Source: an uncultured Pelagibacteraceae bacterium
GTDB lineage: Bacteria; Pseudomonadota; Alphaproteobacteria; Pelagibacterales; Pelagibacteraceae
Reading direction: 5' to 3'
Assembly (NCBI GenBank): GCA_902572345.1
Contig: CACGEW010000001.1
Span: 86,290-150,289, forward strand
Length of the DNA stretch: 64,000 nt
Below the pieces are notes generated by a model. That model saw only the letters and a list, made by a program, of their open reading frames with translations. It was not told where the DNA came from and did not search any database. Position numbers and translations under genes: made by a program. Positions 22,471-33,104 of this stretch are shown here, in pieces (the stretch's first letter is position 1; each line of letters opens with the position of its first letter).

Positions 22471-22710
22471 ATGTCAGAAGAAATTAAAGGAAAAATAAAA
22501 AAAATAGTAGCCGACCACTTAGGCATCGAAGAAGAAAAAGTTACTGAAGAAGCAAGTTTTATAGATGATTTAGGTGCAGACAGTTTAGATACCGTGGAAC
22601 TTGTAATGGCTTTCGAAGAGGAGTTTGGTTCAGAGATATCAGACAGCGAAGCCGAGAAAATTTTAACAGTTGGTGACGCGATCAAATTTATAGAAAGTAA
22701 AGCTAGTTAG
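22471..22710 (+). CDS. acpP: Acyl carrier protein
   Basis: 79 aa with [21 protein letters not shown] phosphopantetheine motif. Confidence 0.98.
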   Translation: MSEEIKGKIKKIVADHLGIEEEKVTEEASFIDDLGADSLDTVELVMAFEEEFGSEISDSEAEKILTVGDAIKFIESKAS

Positions 22711-22726
22711 GAAAAATATAAAACCC

Positions 22727-23320
22727 ATGATGAGTCATGATAAAAAAATCATGGTCATACTATCCTCTCCATCAGGAGCAGGCAAAACTACAATAACCAA
22801 AAAAATTCAACAAAAATATCCTAGTTTTAAAATCTCAGTTTCACATACAACACGACCGCCAAGAACAAATGAGATTGATGGTGTTGATTATCACTTTATC
22901 TCAAAAATGAAATTTAAAAGTTTAATTAACGAAAATAAATTTTATGAGTATGCAAAAATCTTTGATAATTACTACGGCACTTTAAAAGCTAATGTTGATG
23001 GAGCAATTTTAAAAAATGACATATTATTTGATATTGACTGGCAAGGAACAAAACAGCTATCCCAATTTAAAAATCTTAAATTAATTAAAATTTATTTAAC
23101 TACAGAAAATAAAGGAGAATTAGAAAAAAGATTAATATCCAGAAACCAAAACACAATAGATGAGGTAAAAAAAAGATTAAGTTCTTATGATGAAGATATA
23201 AAGCACTGGAACGATTATGATTACGTACTAATAAATAAAAATCTTGAAGTTTGTTTCAAGCAAATAGAGAAAATTATTAGCAATTATAAAACATTTTCTA
23301 CTTCTCAAATAATTCAGTAA
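22727..23320 (+). CDS. gmk: Guanylate kinase
   Basis: ILSSPSGAGKTTI, SHTTRPPRTNEIDGVDYHFI. Confidence 0.96.
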   Translation: MMSHDKKIMVILSSPSGAGKTTITKKIQQKYPSFKISVSHTTRPPRTNEIDGVDYHFISKMKFKSLINENKFYEYAKIFDNYYGTLKANVDGAILKNDILFDIDWQGTKQLSQFKNLKLIKIYLTTENKGELEKRLISRNQNTIDEVKKRLSSYDEDIKHWNDYDYVLINKNLEVCFKQIEKIISNYKTFSTSQIIQ

Positions 23321-24080
23321 TTTTATAATAAATTTCTGGGCTTATCTCAGATGGTCTAAGTTTTAAATTAATGTTTGGTATTTCATTTATTCTGTTAGGG
23401 CTTAAAATTTTTTTAATATTTTTATTGATCATTTTTCTTTTATTAGAAAAAAAAATTCCTGTTATTTTTTCTAAATTACTTAATTTTATGACTTTATGAT
23501 TATTAATTTTTCTTGGTTTAAAATGCAGTATAGAAGATGTTACTTTTGGTTTAGGAAAAAAGCAATTAGCAGAAACCAAAAATTTTTTTATTATATCAAA
23601 TTTATAATGAGTGAGAATTGATAGTCTTCCATAATTCTTTGAAGTAAATTTGCCAGAAATTTTATCCGCCAGCTCTTTTTGAAACATAAATATCATATCG
23701 CTAAAATCAGTGGGGCGTTTATAAAATTTTAAAAACTTTACAAGAATTTGAGATGAAATATTATAAGGTAAATTACCAAAAATAACTAAATTTTTTTTTT
23801 TTATTTTATTAATATTAAAATCTAATATATCATTATTATAAATCTTAACATTTTTGTAATTACTATATTTTAATTTTAATTCATTAAAAAAACCATAATC
23901 TTTTTCTATAATTGACAATGAATTTGGTTTTTTTCTTAAAATCTCGTCAGTTAATGCCCCTTTCCCTGGTCCTATTTCAATTACATTTTTATTTTGGATT
24001 GAAACAAGATTTATGATTTTAGATATTATATTTTTATCAATAAGAAAATTTTGACCAAGTGACTTTTTTGCATATTTCAT
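23298..24080 (-). CDS. rsmA: 16S rRNA dimethyladenosine transferase
   Basis: KKSLGQNFLIDKNII, VIEIGPGKGALT, IFGNLPYNISSQIL. Confidence 0.97.
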   Translation of the reverse strand: MKYAKKSLGQNFLIDKNIISKIINLVSIQNKNVIEIGPGKGALTDEILRKKPNSLSIIEKDYGFFNELKLKYSNYKNVKIYNNDILDFNINKIKKKNLVIFGNLPYNISSQILVKFLKFYKRPTDFSDMIFMFQKELADKISGKFTSKNYGRLSILTHYKFDIIKKFLVSANCFFPKPKVTSSILHFKPRKINNHKVIKLSNLEKITGIFFSNKRKMINKNIKKILSPNRINEIPNINLKLRPSEISPEIYYKITELFEK

Positions 24081-25039
24081 TTTCCAAACTTATTTAAAAA
24101 AATAACACATTTTAACAAACTTAAAGCTTTAGCTTTATTCTTTCCAATTATATCTTTTGCTGTACCATGATCAGGAGAAACTCTTAAATATTTAAGCCCT
24201 AGGGTAACATTTATAGCATCAAATTTAAAAATAGTTTTAAATGGCGTTAATACTTGATCATGATACATGCCAATAATTATATCAAAATTTTTATAGTCCT
24301 TAATAAAAATTGTGTCAGCAACTAATGGTCCTCTAATTTTCACACCTAAATTTTTTAATTTTTTTATAGCAGGAATAATAATTCTGATTTCTTCTGAGTT
24401 TTTTTTCAATTCAGAGTTATGAGGATTAAGTCCCAATAAACCAAAATAAGGTTTTTTTTTCATATTACTTTTAAACCATGAATTTATAGTTTTGACTTTA
24501 TTAATTATTTTTTTTTGACTAAGATTTTTTGACACATCTTTAATATTAATGTGCGTCGTTATCGGACTAATAGAAAAATTTTCATTCCTTATCAGCATTA
24601 CTTCTGAAAAATTTTTGATTTTACATTTTGAAGATAAGAATTCAGTTACACCTATTGATTTTTTTTTTAATAAAGTTTTATCTATTGCGCAATTAATTAT
24701 TCCCTTAACATCTCCTCTTAAAGCTAATTTATGTGCTTCATTAAGAGATTTAATTACAAATTTTGATGCCTGGTCAGTACTTACACTAAAAGATTTTTTG
24801 AATTTTATATTTATATCTAAAACTTTTATTTTGTCACTTTTAATATTGCTGTCTAAATTATTAACTTTAATAATTTTTGTCCTATAATTTAGATATTGAA
24901 ACTGTTTTTTTAAAAGCTCAAAACTAGAAATTAGAAATATTCTTTTTTTTAAATTAGTATTTAATTTCTTCCAGATTTTATTTATTATTTCTGAATTTAT
25001 ACTATTTGGATCTCCTGTAACAATTAATATTTTTTTCAT
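24077..25039 (-). CDS. pdxA: 4-hydroxythreonine-4-phosphate dehydrogenase
   Basis: GLLGLNPHNSE, GPLVADTIF, DIIIGMYHDQVLTPFK, VSPDHGTAKDIIGKNKA. Confidence 0.95.
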   Translation of the reverse strand: MKKILIVTGDPNSINSEIINKIWKKLNTNLKKRIFLISSFELLKKQFQYLNYRTKIIKVNNLDSNIKSDKIKVLDINIKFKKSFSVSTDQASKFVIKSLNEAHKLALRGDVKGIINCAIDKTLLKKKSIGVTEFLSSKCKIKNFSEVMLIRNENFSISPITTHINIKDVSKNLSQKKIINKVKTINSWFKSNMKKKPYFGLLGLNPHNSELKKNSEEIRIIIPAIKKLKNLGVKIRGPLVADTIFIKDYKNFDIIIGMYHDQVLTPFKTIFKFDAINVTLGLKYLRVSPDHGTAKDIIGKNKAKALSLLKCVIFLNKFGK

Positions 25040-25962
25040 TTAAATTCTATTAAACTAGAGTTTTTAAGTTTAGATAAGTGGCTTCTCGAATATAAATTAA
25101 ATAAATCATTTTTTTTTTGATTAATTAACTTTTCTCTAAGCTCATCAACTTTTACGTTATTAATTGAGGATTTTTTTTTATCAGTAAGCTTAAAAAAAAT
25201 TAAATTATTTTGTTTAATAATAGGTTTAGAGACCTCACCTAATTTAAGATTTTTTATTATGTTGTAAACTTGTGGTGAAAGTATTTTTGAATTTACCCAG
25301 CCTAAATTTCCATTATTGGAAGCTGTAGACGAAACACTGTATTGAAATGCTGTTTTTTCAAAACCTAAAGATTGTATAAGATCTTGAATATTTTTAATAT
25401 CTGACTCCATTGATTGTTTGTTAGTATTAATTTCTAATTCTGAAATTTTGAATTCCTCTACAGAAGATTGATCTTTGATTAAAGATTTTAAATCATCATT
25501 TATTGAGTTTTCTTCAAAATTAATTTTATTGGAGTATAATTTATATATAAGTTTTTGCCATTTAAATTGAGTTTCAACTTCATCCAGGTAAAGTTGAAAA
25601 TCTAAATTATTATCTCTAAAATTTTTTTTAAATTTATCAATATTATTTGATGATATTGAGGTAAGATAATTTCTTATTTGATTTTGATCTGTCGAAATTT
25701 TGTATTTAGAGAGTTCAATTTTTTTTAATTTAAGTTGAACAAGAGAATCTAAAGCAGGTTTCTTAATCTTATCAATATTAGCTTGATTTATTTCTTCACC
25801 TGATAACAAAAGTATACTAAATATTTTATTTTTAAACTCATAATCAGTTACTATCTCGTTATCTATTTTTAAAATAATCTTATTTTGAATATTTGCTTTT
25901 GCAATGTACTGAAAATTAATCAAAAAAAGTATTATTAAAATTTTACCTATGTAGTGTATCAT
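25036..25962 (-). CDS. surA: SurA-like periplasmic peptidyl-prolyl isomerase/chaperone
   Basis: Signal peptide; ILKIDNEIVTDYEF; parvulin-like GNLGWVNSKILSPQVYNIIKNLKLGEVSKPI; lptD-surA-pdxA-rsmA order. Confidence 0.88.
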   Translation of the reverse strand: MIHYIGKILIILFLINFQYIAKANIQNKIILKIDNEIVTDYEFKNKIFSILLLSGEEINQANIDKIKKPALDSLVQLKLKKIELSKYKISTDQNQIRNYLTSISSNNIDKFKKNFRDNNLDFQLYLDEVETQFKWQKLIYKLYSNKINFEENSINDDLKSLIKDQSSVEEFKISELEINTNKQSMESDIKNIQDLIQSLGFEKTAFQYSVSSTASNNGNLGWVNSKILSPQVYNIIKNLKLGEVSKPIIKQNNLIFFKLTDKKKSSINNVKVDELREKLINQKKNDLFNLYSRSHLSKLKNSSLIEFK

Positions 25963-28355
25963 CTATTAAAAGTTGGAGAGTCAATTTGACCGAAAGGCGT
26001 TAAAGTAATTTTAAATAATAATGAATTTTCAGGTTCTAATTCTGAGTCATTGTAAAATTCTCTTCTATAAACCAGTCCAGCTCTCAAACAATCATTAATA
26101 TATTCATAACTTAAATTATAAAATTCTGAGGAACTGGTAATTAGATTTCTTTTTACTTCGAAAGAAAATAATCCATTATCATTATTTTGATAGTTATATT
26201 TTGTTTTAAAGAATTCTTGGTTTCCTATGTGTTTTTTCTCTTGCACAAAACTAAAATCAATTGAAGAAGGTCCAAAATTCATTTTAGTACTAATTTCATT
26301 AAAATTAAGATCTTTATAGTTCTGATCGAGAGCAAATTTATAATTAAAATTAAAATTATTATTTAAATTTAGTTTAGCATCACCTACTAAATCTGATAAT
26401 TTTTCATCCATACTTGTTTTACTATGCATTTTTTTGTTCTCTTTATCATTAAGTATTTGAGCAACAGATAAGTTCAATTTATTCTCTTCTCCTTCAATCA
26501 AGTAATCAAATCCAAATGTTCCGGTCAAACCTGTTTCAAAGTTATAATTATTATCTATTCTACTCATTGAAAAAGAGTTAATAGGATCTAATCTTGATCC
26601 AGTATCTTCTTTACGCATCGAGCCAGGTGAGTATCGAGTTAAAAGTTTTGGTATAAACGAACTCTTGATGCCGTTTTTCTCCTTATCTAAGCGAACTTCG
26701 GCTAGAAATCCTAGAGCACCATATAACTCACTTGTTGGATCTTTTTTGTAAGGATTTACATTTCTCGTCTCGTAATTAATATTTCTTAAATTACCTAAAA
26801 TTTGACTTTTTATGCCTGATTTAAAAAAAATATCATTTGATTTCCAATCAAAGTCATTAACAATAAAATTTTCAAATTTATTCGTATCGTAATTATGTAT
26901 CTTTAAATTAGTTTGGAAATCTATTGTGCCAATTTTTTCATCGCTTAAAAGATTTGTATTTAAAGTAATTTCTGGAAGAATATACTCATATTTATCATTG
27001 TAATTATCTTTCAATGTTTCATAAATATTTGCTCTTAGACCAAAAAAAATATCATCAGTTTCATGAGTAAAGTCTAAACTATTTTCAAGAGTATCTTTAT
27101 TATAATCAACAAGATTTGATTTAATTTTGTAAAGCTTAAAATATTTATTATTATTGACTTTTTGAGTTGAAATATTAAAGGTATTTTCTGATCCATTTTT
27201 CCCTCTAAAATTCTTAATAAACTTAGTGAATAAATGTGATTTACTCCCTTCTTCTTTAGTTAAACTTGTATTCTTATATCCTTCTGTATAACCAAAATCA
27301 GCAAGAAAATTAGAACTTTTGAAAGCCTGATGATATTCACCTATGAATAATGGATTTTCTCTTGCATAAAATTTATTTATTAAAGTAAAATTTTTGTCTT
27401 CTCCTAATGCAAAAAAGTAAGGAACTGATAATCCGTTTCCTAAATTTTTTGAACTTGATATTGATGGAGGCAAAAACCCCGAACGTCTGTTTACTGTTGG
27501 GTCAGGGTGAGATAACTTTGGTAAGTAAAAAATTGGAATATCGTACACTTTTATGACTGCGTTATCATAAAAAATCGTTTTCTTTTCTGCATCATGAAAC
27601 ATCTCACTCGCTTGAATTGTCCATGGAGGACATTTATCATTTTCCCTATAGTCACATAGGGTAAATATACTTTTTTTGAATGACGTATTCTTATTTTTTA
27701 TTTTGATAGAATTTGAAAAAACTCTTGGTTTATTTTTTTTATTTACTTTAAAATCATCTTGATTGATAAATGCTTTTATATCTGTTCCTAAAATTTCCTT
27801 TTTTTTTGTATCTATATATATTTGAGAAAACTCATAAGAGTTTTTAAATTTATCCTTAATTTTTATATAACCTACGGACTTAAAAATATTATCTTTTATC
27901 AAATATTCAAAATTTTCTAAAAATATTTTATTATTGTCCTGATCATTAATTATCGAAGATTTGGTCGACATAATTAACTTATTTATGTCATCAAAAATAA
28001 GATCTGAAGATGAGATTACATAATTTTCAGAACTAACGAATTTAGTAGGACCTTTAGTTATAAATAGCTTTTTTTTTTCGTCATACTCAGCATATTGAGT
28101 TTCTATGACATTATTTTGCTTGTCTTTTGCTTTAATATTATTCTTTAAAATTAAATAACCATTTTTCTTATTATATTCTACAAAATCACTTATTATTTCT
28201 TTTCCTTCACTTTTTATAAGCACTTCATCTTTAAAAATACTTGTCACCTGGTCTTTATCTAACGTGATATTTTTTGCTTGAATTTGAATTTCAGACGCAA
28301 CAACTTTGATTGTGAATAGGAAATAAAAAAAAACTATTAAAATTTTATTTTTCAT
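25959..28355 (-). CDS. lptD: LPS-assembly protein LptD
   Basis: Signal peptide, LptA/OstA-like N-terminal region, PIFYLPKLSHPDPTVNRRSGFLPPS, beta-barrel C-terminus. Confidence 0.94.
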   Translation of the reverse strand: MKNKILIVFFYFLFTIKVVASEIQIQAKNITLDKDQVTSIFKDEVLIKSEGKEIISDFVEYNKKNGYLILKNNIKAKDKQNNVIETQYAEYDEKKKLFITKGPTKFVSSENYVISSSDLIFDDINKLIMSTKSSIINDQDNNKIFLENFEYLIKDNIFKSVGYIKIKDKFKNSYEFSQIYIDTKKKEILGTDIKAFINQDDFKVNKKNKPRVFSNSIKIKNKNTSFKKSIFTLCDYRENDKCPPWTIQASEMFHDAEKKTIFYDNAVIKVYDIPIFYLPKLSHPDPTVNRRSGFLPPSISSSKNLGNGLSVPYFFALGEDKNFTLINKFYARENPLFIGEYHQAFKSSNFLADFGYTEGYKNTSLTKEEGSKSHLFTKFIKNFRGKNGSENTFNISTQKVNNNKYFKLYKIKSNLVDYNKDTLENSLDFTHETDDIFFGLRANIYETLKDNYNDKYEYILPEITLNTNLLSDEKIGTIDFQTNLKIHNYDTNKFENFIVNDFDWKSNDIFFKSGIKSQILGNLRNINYETRNVNPYKKDPTSELYGALGFLAEVRLDKEKNGIKSSFIPKLLTRYSPGSMRKEDTGSRLDPINSFSMSRIDNNYNFETGLTGTFGFDYLIEGEENKLNLSVAQILNDKENKKMHSKTSMDEKLSDLVGDAKLNLNNNFNFNYKFALDQNYKDLNFNEISTKMNFGPSSIDFSFVQEKKHIGNQEFFKTKYNYQNNDNGLFSFEVKRNLITSSSEFYNLSYEYINDCLRAGLVYRREFYNDSELEPENSLLFKITLTPFGQIDSPTFNR

Positions 28356-29433
28356 TTATCTGTAGAACTCCTATAAATGTAAAAAAACTTAAAGCAATAG
28401 CAGGAGCCCAAACTGACAAGATTAGTGGAATTCTGTTAGTTTTTCCTAAAGCTATTGAAAGGTCCTTAAAATAATAAACTAAAACGGTTACAATTAATCC
28501 AATTAAAATATGTTTTAAGTTGTCAGATCTCTTCAGAGTATGCATACCCAATATTGAGGCTATAGCGGTCATTAGAAATAAAAAAAAAGGTAATGCTAGC
28601 ATTGTATGTAAACTTTCATCTAGAAATCTTTTGTTATATCCAATATTCAAAAGCTCATTATAGTTAACAACCAAATCAACAAAAAGTATTGTATCTAAAT
28701 TATTGAATAAACTATTTATTTTTTCAAAATTATAAATTGAATTTATAGTATAATTTTTATATTTCTTTTCCTCTAAAATTCCGTTTCTGAATTCAAAGAC
28801 AGAAGTATCATTAAATTTCCAATCATTAGTTTGAATATTTACTTTTTTTGAAACAATTTTTTCTTTAAGAAGGTAATCATTATCTAGATGAAAAATTTCC
28901 ACATCTATTAAATCAAATTTATCAGGTTTTTCGGCTGTTATAATTCTTTCACCACCTTCGATACTTTCTTTAATCCATAAACCATTTTTATTATAAGTTA
29001 CTAGATGATCAATATCTCTTGCATAACTAGATTTTATTTTTTCATAATATTTGACCATCGATGATGTGATAGGGTTTGCGATAACTAGTATTAACCAACC
29101 TAATAAAAAAGAAGTTGATGCAAGTATAAAAAAAACTTTAATATTTGAATATCCATAAATTTTTAAAGTTAATAAATCTTTATCATTTCTAATTTTGGTT
29201 ATGAACCACATACTTGATATAAAAATTATAAATGGTAAAAGTTTCACTATTATACTAGGCACAAATATACTAGTAAGCATCAAGGGTGTTAAAATACTTA
29301 CATCCATATTTTTAAAAAATTCAATCTCCTCAAATAAATTTAAAATTACGCCAAAGCAATAAATAATTGATACAACCAATAAAACAGTTTTTAAAAATTT
29401 TCTTATTAAAAAGTTTAGAATAATATTTTTCAT
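28345..29433 (-). CDS. lptG: LPS export permease LptG
   Basis: YjgP/YjgQ family, 6 TM helices; adjacent to lptF and lptD. Confidence 0.9.
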   Translation of the reverse strand: MKNIILNFLIRKFLKTVLLVVSIIYCFGVILNLFEEIEFFKNMDVSILTPLMLTSIFVPSIIVKLLPFIIFISSMWFITKIRNDKDLLTLKIYGYSNIKVFFILASTSFLLGWLILVIANPITSSMVKYYEKIKSSYARDIDHLVTYNKNGLWIKESIEGGERIITAEKPDKFDLIDVEIFHLDNDYLLKEKIVSKKVNIQTNDWKFNDTSVFEFRNGILEEKKYKNYTINSIYNFEKINSLFNNLDTILFVDLVVNYNELLNIGYNKRFLDESLHTMLALPFFLFLMTAIASILGMHTLKRSDNLKHILIGLIVTVLVYYFKDLSIALGKTNRIPLILSVWAPAIALSFFTFIGVLQINEK

Positions 29434-30551
29434 AATTTTTTAGTTTCTTTTTTAAATTGAAAAATCAAGAAAAAATATAAACACAAGAATATTATAAAAG
29501 GTGACAATATGTATATTAATCTTAAAAAATAATTAAGACCTGTATATCTAATCGCTAATTCCGTGAATAACAAAATAGTAAAACTATAAATAAAAACAGA
29601 AATCTTGTTATTATAAATCTTTTTATTTGTTATCAATAAAAAAGAGCATATTAATGAAATGATTGGTATATAGAATGGTAAAATAATTCGTCTTAGTAGC
29701 ACTGGTATAATTTCTTTTTTTAAATCGTCTCTACAAATATTTTTAACATTATTATTTACGACAAAGCAGCTTAAAAGTTTTAAAGTAGAAGTTTCTTGTA
29801 TTTTTGGTTTTTTTATCGTTGTGGTGGTTAAATTGGTGAGATCAATATTAAGCTGCTCAAATTTAATGACCTCATTAGTTTTATTTTTTTTGGATGAAAT
29901 AATATGGCCATTCAATAAAAATATTCTTTTTTCTTTTACAACTCCCTTTTTTGCAATGATCGTATTACTAGAAACATTTGAAGTATTAGAAGTTAAATTT
30001 TTCAAGTTATCACCCTCATCATGTAAAAAAATATTTTCAATTTCATTGTTTATTTTTTTTTCTACGATAAAAGTAAATCCTTTAAAAGAGTCACTGAATT
30101 GTTGAGATTTAATAGTAGGCAAAAAAGAATTAAACTTATCATTGTTGAGAAGCTGACGAGATTTATTAAGAGCTATTGGTGTTAATATAGTTGACAAGAT
30201 TAGGTAAAAAATTAAAACCGATGTTCCAATTGTTAAAAATAAATTAACGACTGTTATTTTTTTTTCTCCTGAAGTCCAAAGAATGATAAATTCACTATCA
30301 CCGATATGTTTAATTATAAATAAAATTATTGCTAATAAAAAAGACAGAGGTACAAATTTTGGAGCTAAGCCAAAAAGATTTAAAAATGAGTAAGCAAAGT
30401 ACGTAATTACCGGGTAGCCGCTATCAACTATCAAGTCTAAAAAATTAACAGCTCTTACTGTTAATGCTATTACTGATAAACCGAATAAAATAACAAAAAA
30501 TGTTTTAAGGATCTCAATATAAAAGTTTTGATAAATTTTGTTTTGAAGCAT
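29430..30551 (-). CDS. lptF: LPS export permease LptF
   Basis: YjgP/YjgQ family; first gene of lptF-lptG-lptD order. Confidence 0.9.
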   Translation of the reverse strand: MLQNKIYQNFYIEILKTFFVILFGLSVIALTVRAVNFLDLIVDSGYPVITYFAYSFLNLFGLAPKFVPLSFLLAIILFIIKHIGDSEFIILWTSGEKKITVVNLFLTIGTSVLIFYLILSTILTPIALNKSRQLLNNDKFNSFLPTIKSQQFSDSFKGFTFIVEKKINNEIENIFLHDEGDNLKNLTSNTSNVSSNTIIAKKGVVKEKRIFLLNGHIISSKKNKTNEVIKFEQLNIDLTNLTTTTIKKPKIQETSTLKLLSCFVVNNNVKNICRDDLKKEIIPVLLRRIILPFYIPIISLICSFLLITNKKIYNNKISVFIYSFTILLFTELAIRYTGLNYFLRLIYILSPFIIFLCLYFFLIFQFKKETKKL

Positions 30552-30683
30552 TTGTATAATTTGTATATAATTAATTCATCCATATACTAAATTCAACTTT
30601 AGAGTGAACAATGATGAATTTACCGTTGAATTCTGCTATATTTGAACATATATACCAATAATCTTAATATAAAAATTTAAAAT

Positions 30684-32141
30684 ATGTCTATTAAAATAAG
30701 CTACGGCAAAAAATCAAACAACAAAGGTTTAACGAGCCAAATTTTGTTTGCGGACGAAAAATTTAATACGACCTCTCTAAAACCGTATCTCACTATTTCA
30801 GAACTTAATTATATAAAAGATCTGCTTAAAACTAGCGATTTAAAAAAGAAATTGCTTACTTTTGAATTCAACTCCAAAAAAAAAATAATCTTAATATCAA
30901 TAAAAAAAAATTTAAAAAGTTTTGATATAGAGAATTTGGGAGCCGAACTATATAAATATATTAATCATAACAAAGATGGTACTTACAATCTAAATACTGA
31001 CTCTGTAATCGGTAAATACAAAAATTTTGTAGGATATTTTCTTCACGGTTTAAAACTAAAATCATACCAATTCAAAAAATACAAAACAAAAAAAATAAAA
31101 AAAAATAATTCAATTAATATTTTTGGAAATAAAAACAAGCCTACAGCTAAAGATTTAATAAAATTTAAAGCTTTGGAAGAAGGAACTTTTTATGCCAGAG
31201 ATTTAGTCTCTGAGCCTGGTAATATTTTACACCCAGATGAGTATGCCAAGAGGCTCAACCAATTAAGAAAAGATGGACTAAAAGTTACAGTATATGATCA
31301 AAAGAAATTAAAAAAACTTGGTATGAACGCTCTTTTGGGAGTTGGAATGGGCAGTATAAGAGGATCATATTTAGTAACAATGGAATGGAATGGTACTAAG
31401 AAAGATACCAAACCATTAGCCTTTGTTGGTAAAGGTGTAACCTTTGACACTGGAGGATACTCATTAAAACCTGCAAGATTTATGGAGGATATGACATACG
31501 ATATGGCCGGTTCAGCAGCAGTAGTTGGTTTAATGAAAAGTTTAGCATTAAGAAAAGCAAAAATAAATGCAGTTGGCGTAGTAGGACTTGTGGAAAATAT
31601 GGTAAGTGGTGTTGCACAAAGACCTGGTGATATAGTTAAGTCTTACAGTGGTAAAACTATAGAAATTTTAAACACAGACGCTGAAGGAAGATTAGTTTTA
31701 GCCGACGCGTTAACTTTTACTGAAAAAAAATTTAAACCAAAATTTATCGTAGACCTTGCCACTTTGACGGGAGCTATAATAGTTTGTTTAGGCTCTGAAT
31801 ATGCAGGTCTTTTTTCTAATGATGATAAACTATCTCAACAAATAATTGATGCTGGAGAAAAAGTTGAAGAAAAATTATGGAGAATGCCTCTTCATAAAAA
31901 TTATGACAAACTTATGAATTCAAAAAATGCTGATGTGCAAAACATTAATTATGTTGGTGGAGCAGGATCAACAACTGCTGCCCAGTTTTTACAAAGATTT
32001 ATTTTAAATAAAACACCTTGGGCTCACTTAGATATAGCTGGTATGGCTTTTTCAAAATATGGTGGTGCTTTAAATTCAGGAGGAGCAACTGGATTTGGAG
32101 TGAGATTACTAAATCAATTAATAGAAGAAAATTATGAGTAA
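30684..32141 (+). CDS. pepA: Leucyl aminopeptidase (M17)
   Basis: VGKGVTFDTGGYSLKP, NTDAEGRLVLADAL. Confidence 0.97.
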   Translation: MSIKISYGKKSNNKGLTSQILFADEKFNTTSLKPYLTISELNYIKDLLKTSDLKKKLLTFEFNSKKKIILISIKKNLKSFDIENLGAELYKYINHNKDGTYNLNTDSVIGKYKNFVGYFLHGLKLKSYQFKKYKTKKIKKNNSINIFGNKNKPTAKDLIKFKALEEGTFYARDLVSEPGNILHPDEYAKRLNQLRKDGLKVTVYDQKKLKKLGMNALLGVGMGSIRGSYLVTMEWNGTKKDTKPLAFVGKGVTFDTGGYSLKPARFMEDMTYDMAGSAAVVGLMKSLALRKAKINAVGVVGLVENMVSGVAQRPGDIVKSYSGKTIEILNTDAEGRLVLADALTFTEKKFKPKFIVDLATLTGAIIVCLGSEYAGLFSNDDKLSQQIIDAGEKVEEKLWRMPLHKNYDKLMNSKNADVQNINYVGGAGSTTAAQFLQRFILNKTPWAHLDIAGMAFSKYGGALNSGGATGFGVRLLNQLIEENYE

Positions 32142-32544
32142 TATTGAGAGAACTTTATCTATAATAAAGCCTGATGCAGTTGAAAGAAACTTAGTTGAAA
32201 AAATAAAAAATATTTTTTTAAAAAACAATTTAAGTATAAAGGAAAGTAAAAAAATTCGTATAAATAAGGATGAGGCTTCTGAATTTTATAAAGTTCATCA
32301 ATCTAAACCCTTTTATAATGAATTATGTTCTTATCTGTCCTCTGGGCCTATAGTGGTAATGATTTTAGAGGGAGAAAACGCTGTATTAGCAAATAGAAAA
32401 TTAATGGGTTCAACTAATCCAAAGGACGCAGATGAAAATACAATTAGAAAATTGTATGGTATTTCAATAGATAAGAATTCTGTTCATGGTTCTGACTCAG
32501 TTGAAAATGCGAAAAAAGAAATAGATTTTTTTTTTAAAAATTAA
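32134..32544 (+). CDS. ndk: Nucleoside diphosphate kinase
   Basis: ERTLSIIKPDAVERNL, NSVHGSDSVENAKKEI (catalytic His). Confidence 0.98.
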   Translation: MSNIERTLSIIKPDAVERNLVEKIKNIFLKNNLSIKESKKIRINKDEASEFYKVHQSKPFYNELCSYLSSGPIVVMILEGENAVLANRKLMGSTNPKDADENTIRKLYGISIDKNSVHGSDSVENAKKEIDFFFKN

Positions 32545-33104
32545 TTTTTTCTAAAAATTTTAATTATCGATTCTGGAAAAGCCTTATATTCTAAGTCTTG
32601 GGTTTTTTTCTTAAGTATATTTTCATCGTCATTTGGTTTTATAAAAAATGATTTTTTTAAAATTATATTTCCGCTGTCCAATTCTTTATTAACATAATGA
32701 ACGGTACAACCCGCTTTAATCTCTTTTTCTTTCAACATTCTAGAAAACGTATTTAAGCCTTTAAATTTAGGAAGGAGAGAAGGGTGTATATTAATGATTT
32801 TTTGTTTATAACGGCTGATTAAATTTTTTGATACAATTTTCATGTATCCAGCAAGACAAATGAAAGAAATTTTGTGCTTTTTTAAATTCAATAAAATTCC
32901 GTTTTCATAATTTTTTCTTTTAGTGTTAATAAAAATGTATGGTATTTTGAACATCTTTGCATAACGTACACCATAAGCATTTTTATTGTTACTAACAACT
33001 AAGCTAATTTTAATAGGAAAATTATTTACTCTGGAATGGCGAATTAGATTATTTAGATTTGAACCTTTACCTGATATAAATATACATGCTTTTTTTTTTA
33101 CCAT
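32541..33104 (-). CDS. purN: Phosphoribosylglycinamide formyltransferase
   Basis: ISGKGSNLNNLI, ICLAGYMKIVS, IINIHPSLLPKFKG. Confidence 0.96.
   Translation of the reverse strand: MVKKKACIFISGKGSNLNNLIRHSRVNNFPIKISLVVSNNKNAYGVRYAKMFKIPYIFINTKRKNYENGILLNLKKHKISFICLAGYMKIVSKNLISRYKQKIINIHPSLLPKFKGLNTFSRMLKEKEIKAGCTVHYVNKELDSGNIILKKSFFIKPNDDENILKKKTQDLEYKAFPESIIKIFRKN

Noticed and set aside
22736-22753. CATGAT-AAAAAA-ATCATG inverted repeat at the 5' end of gmk
   Set aside because: Only 6-bp AT-rich arms within coding sequence; likely chance. It does raise the minor question of whether gmk starts at 22727 or 22751.
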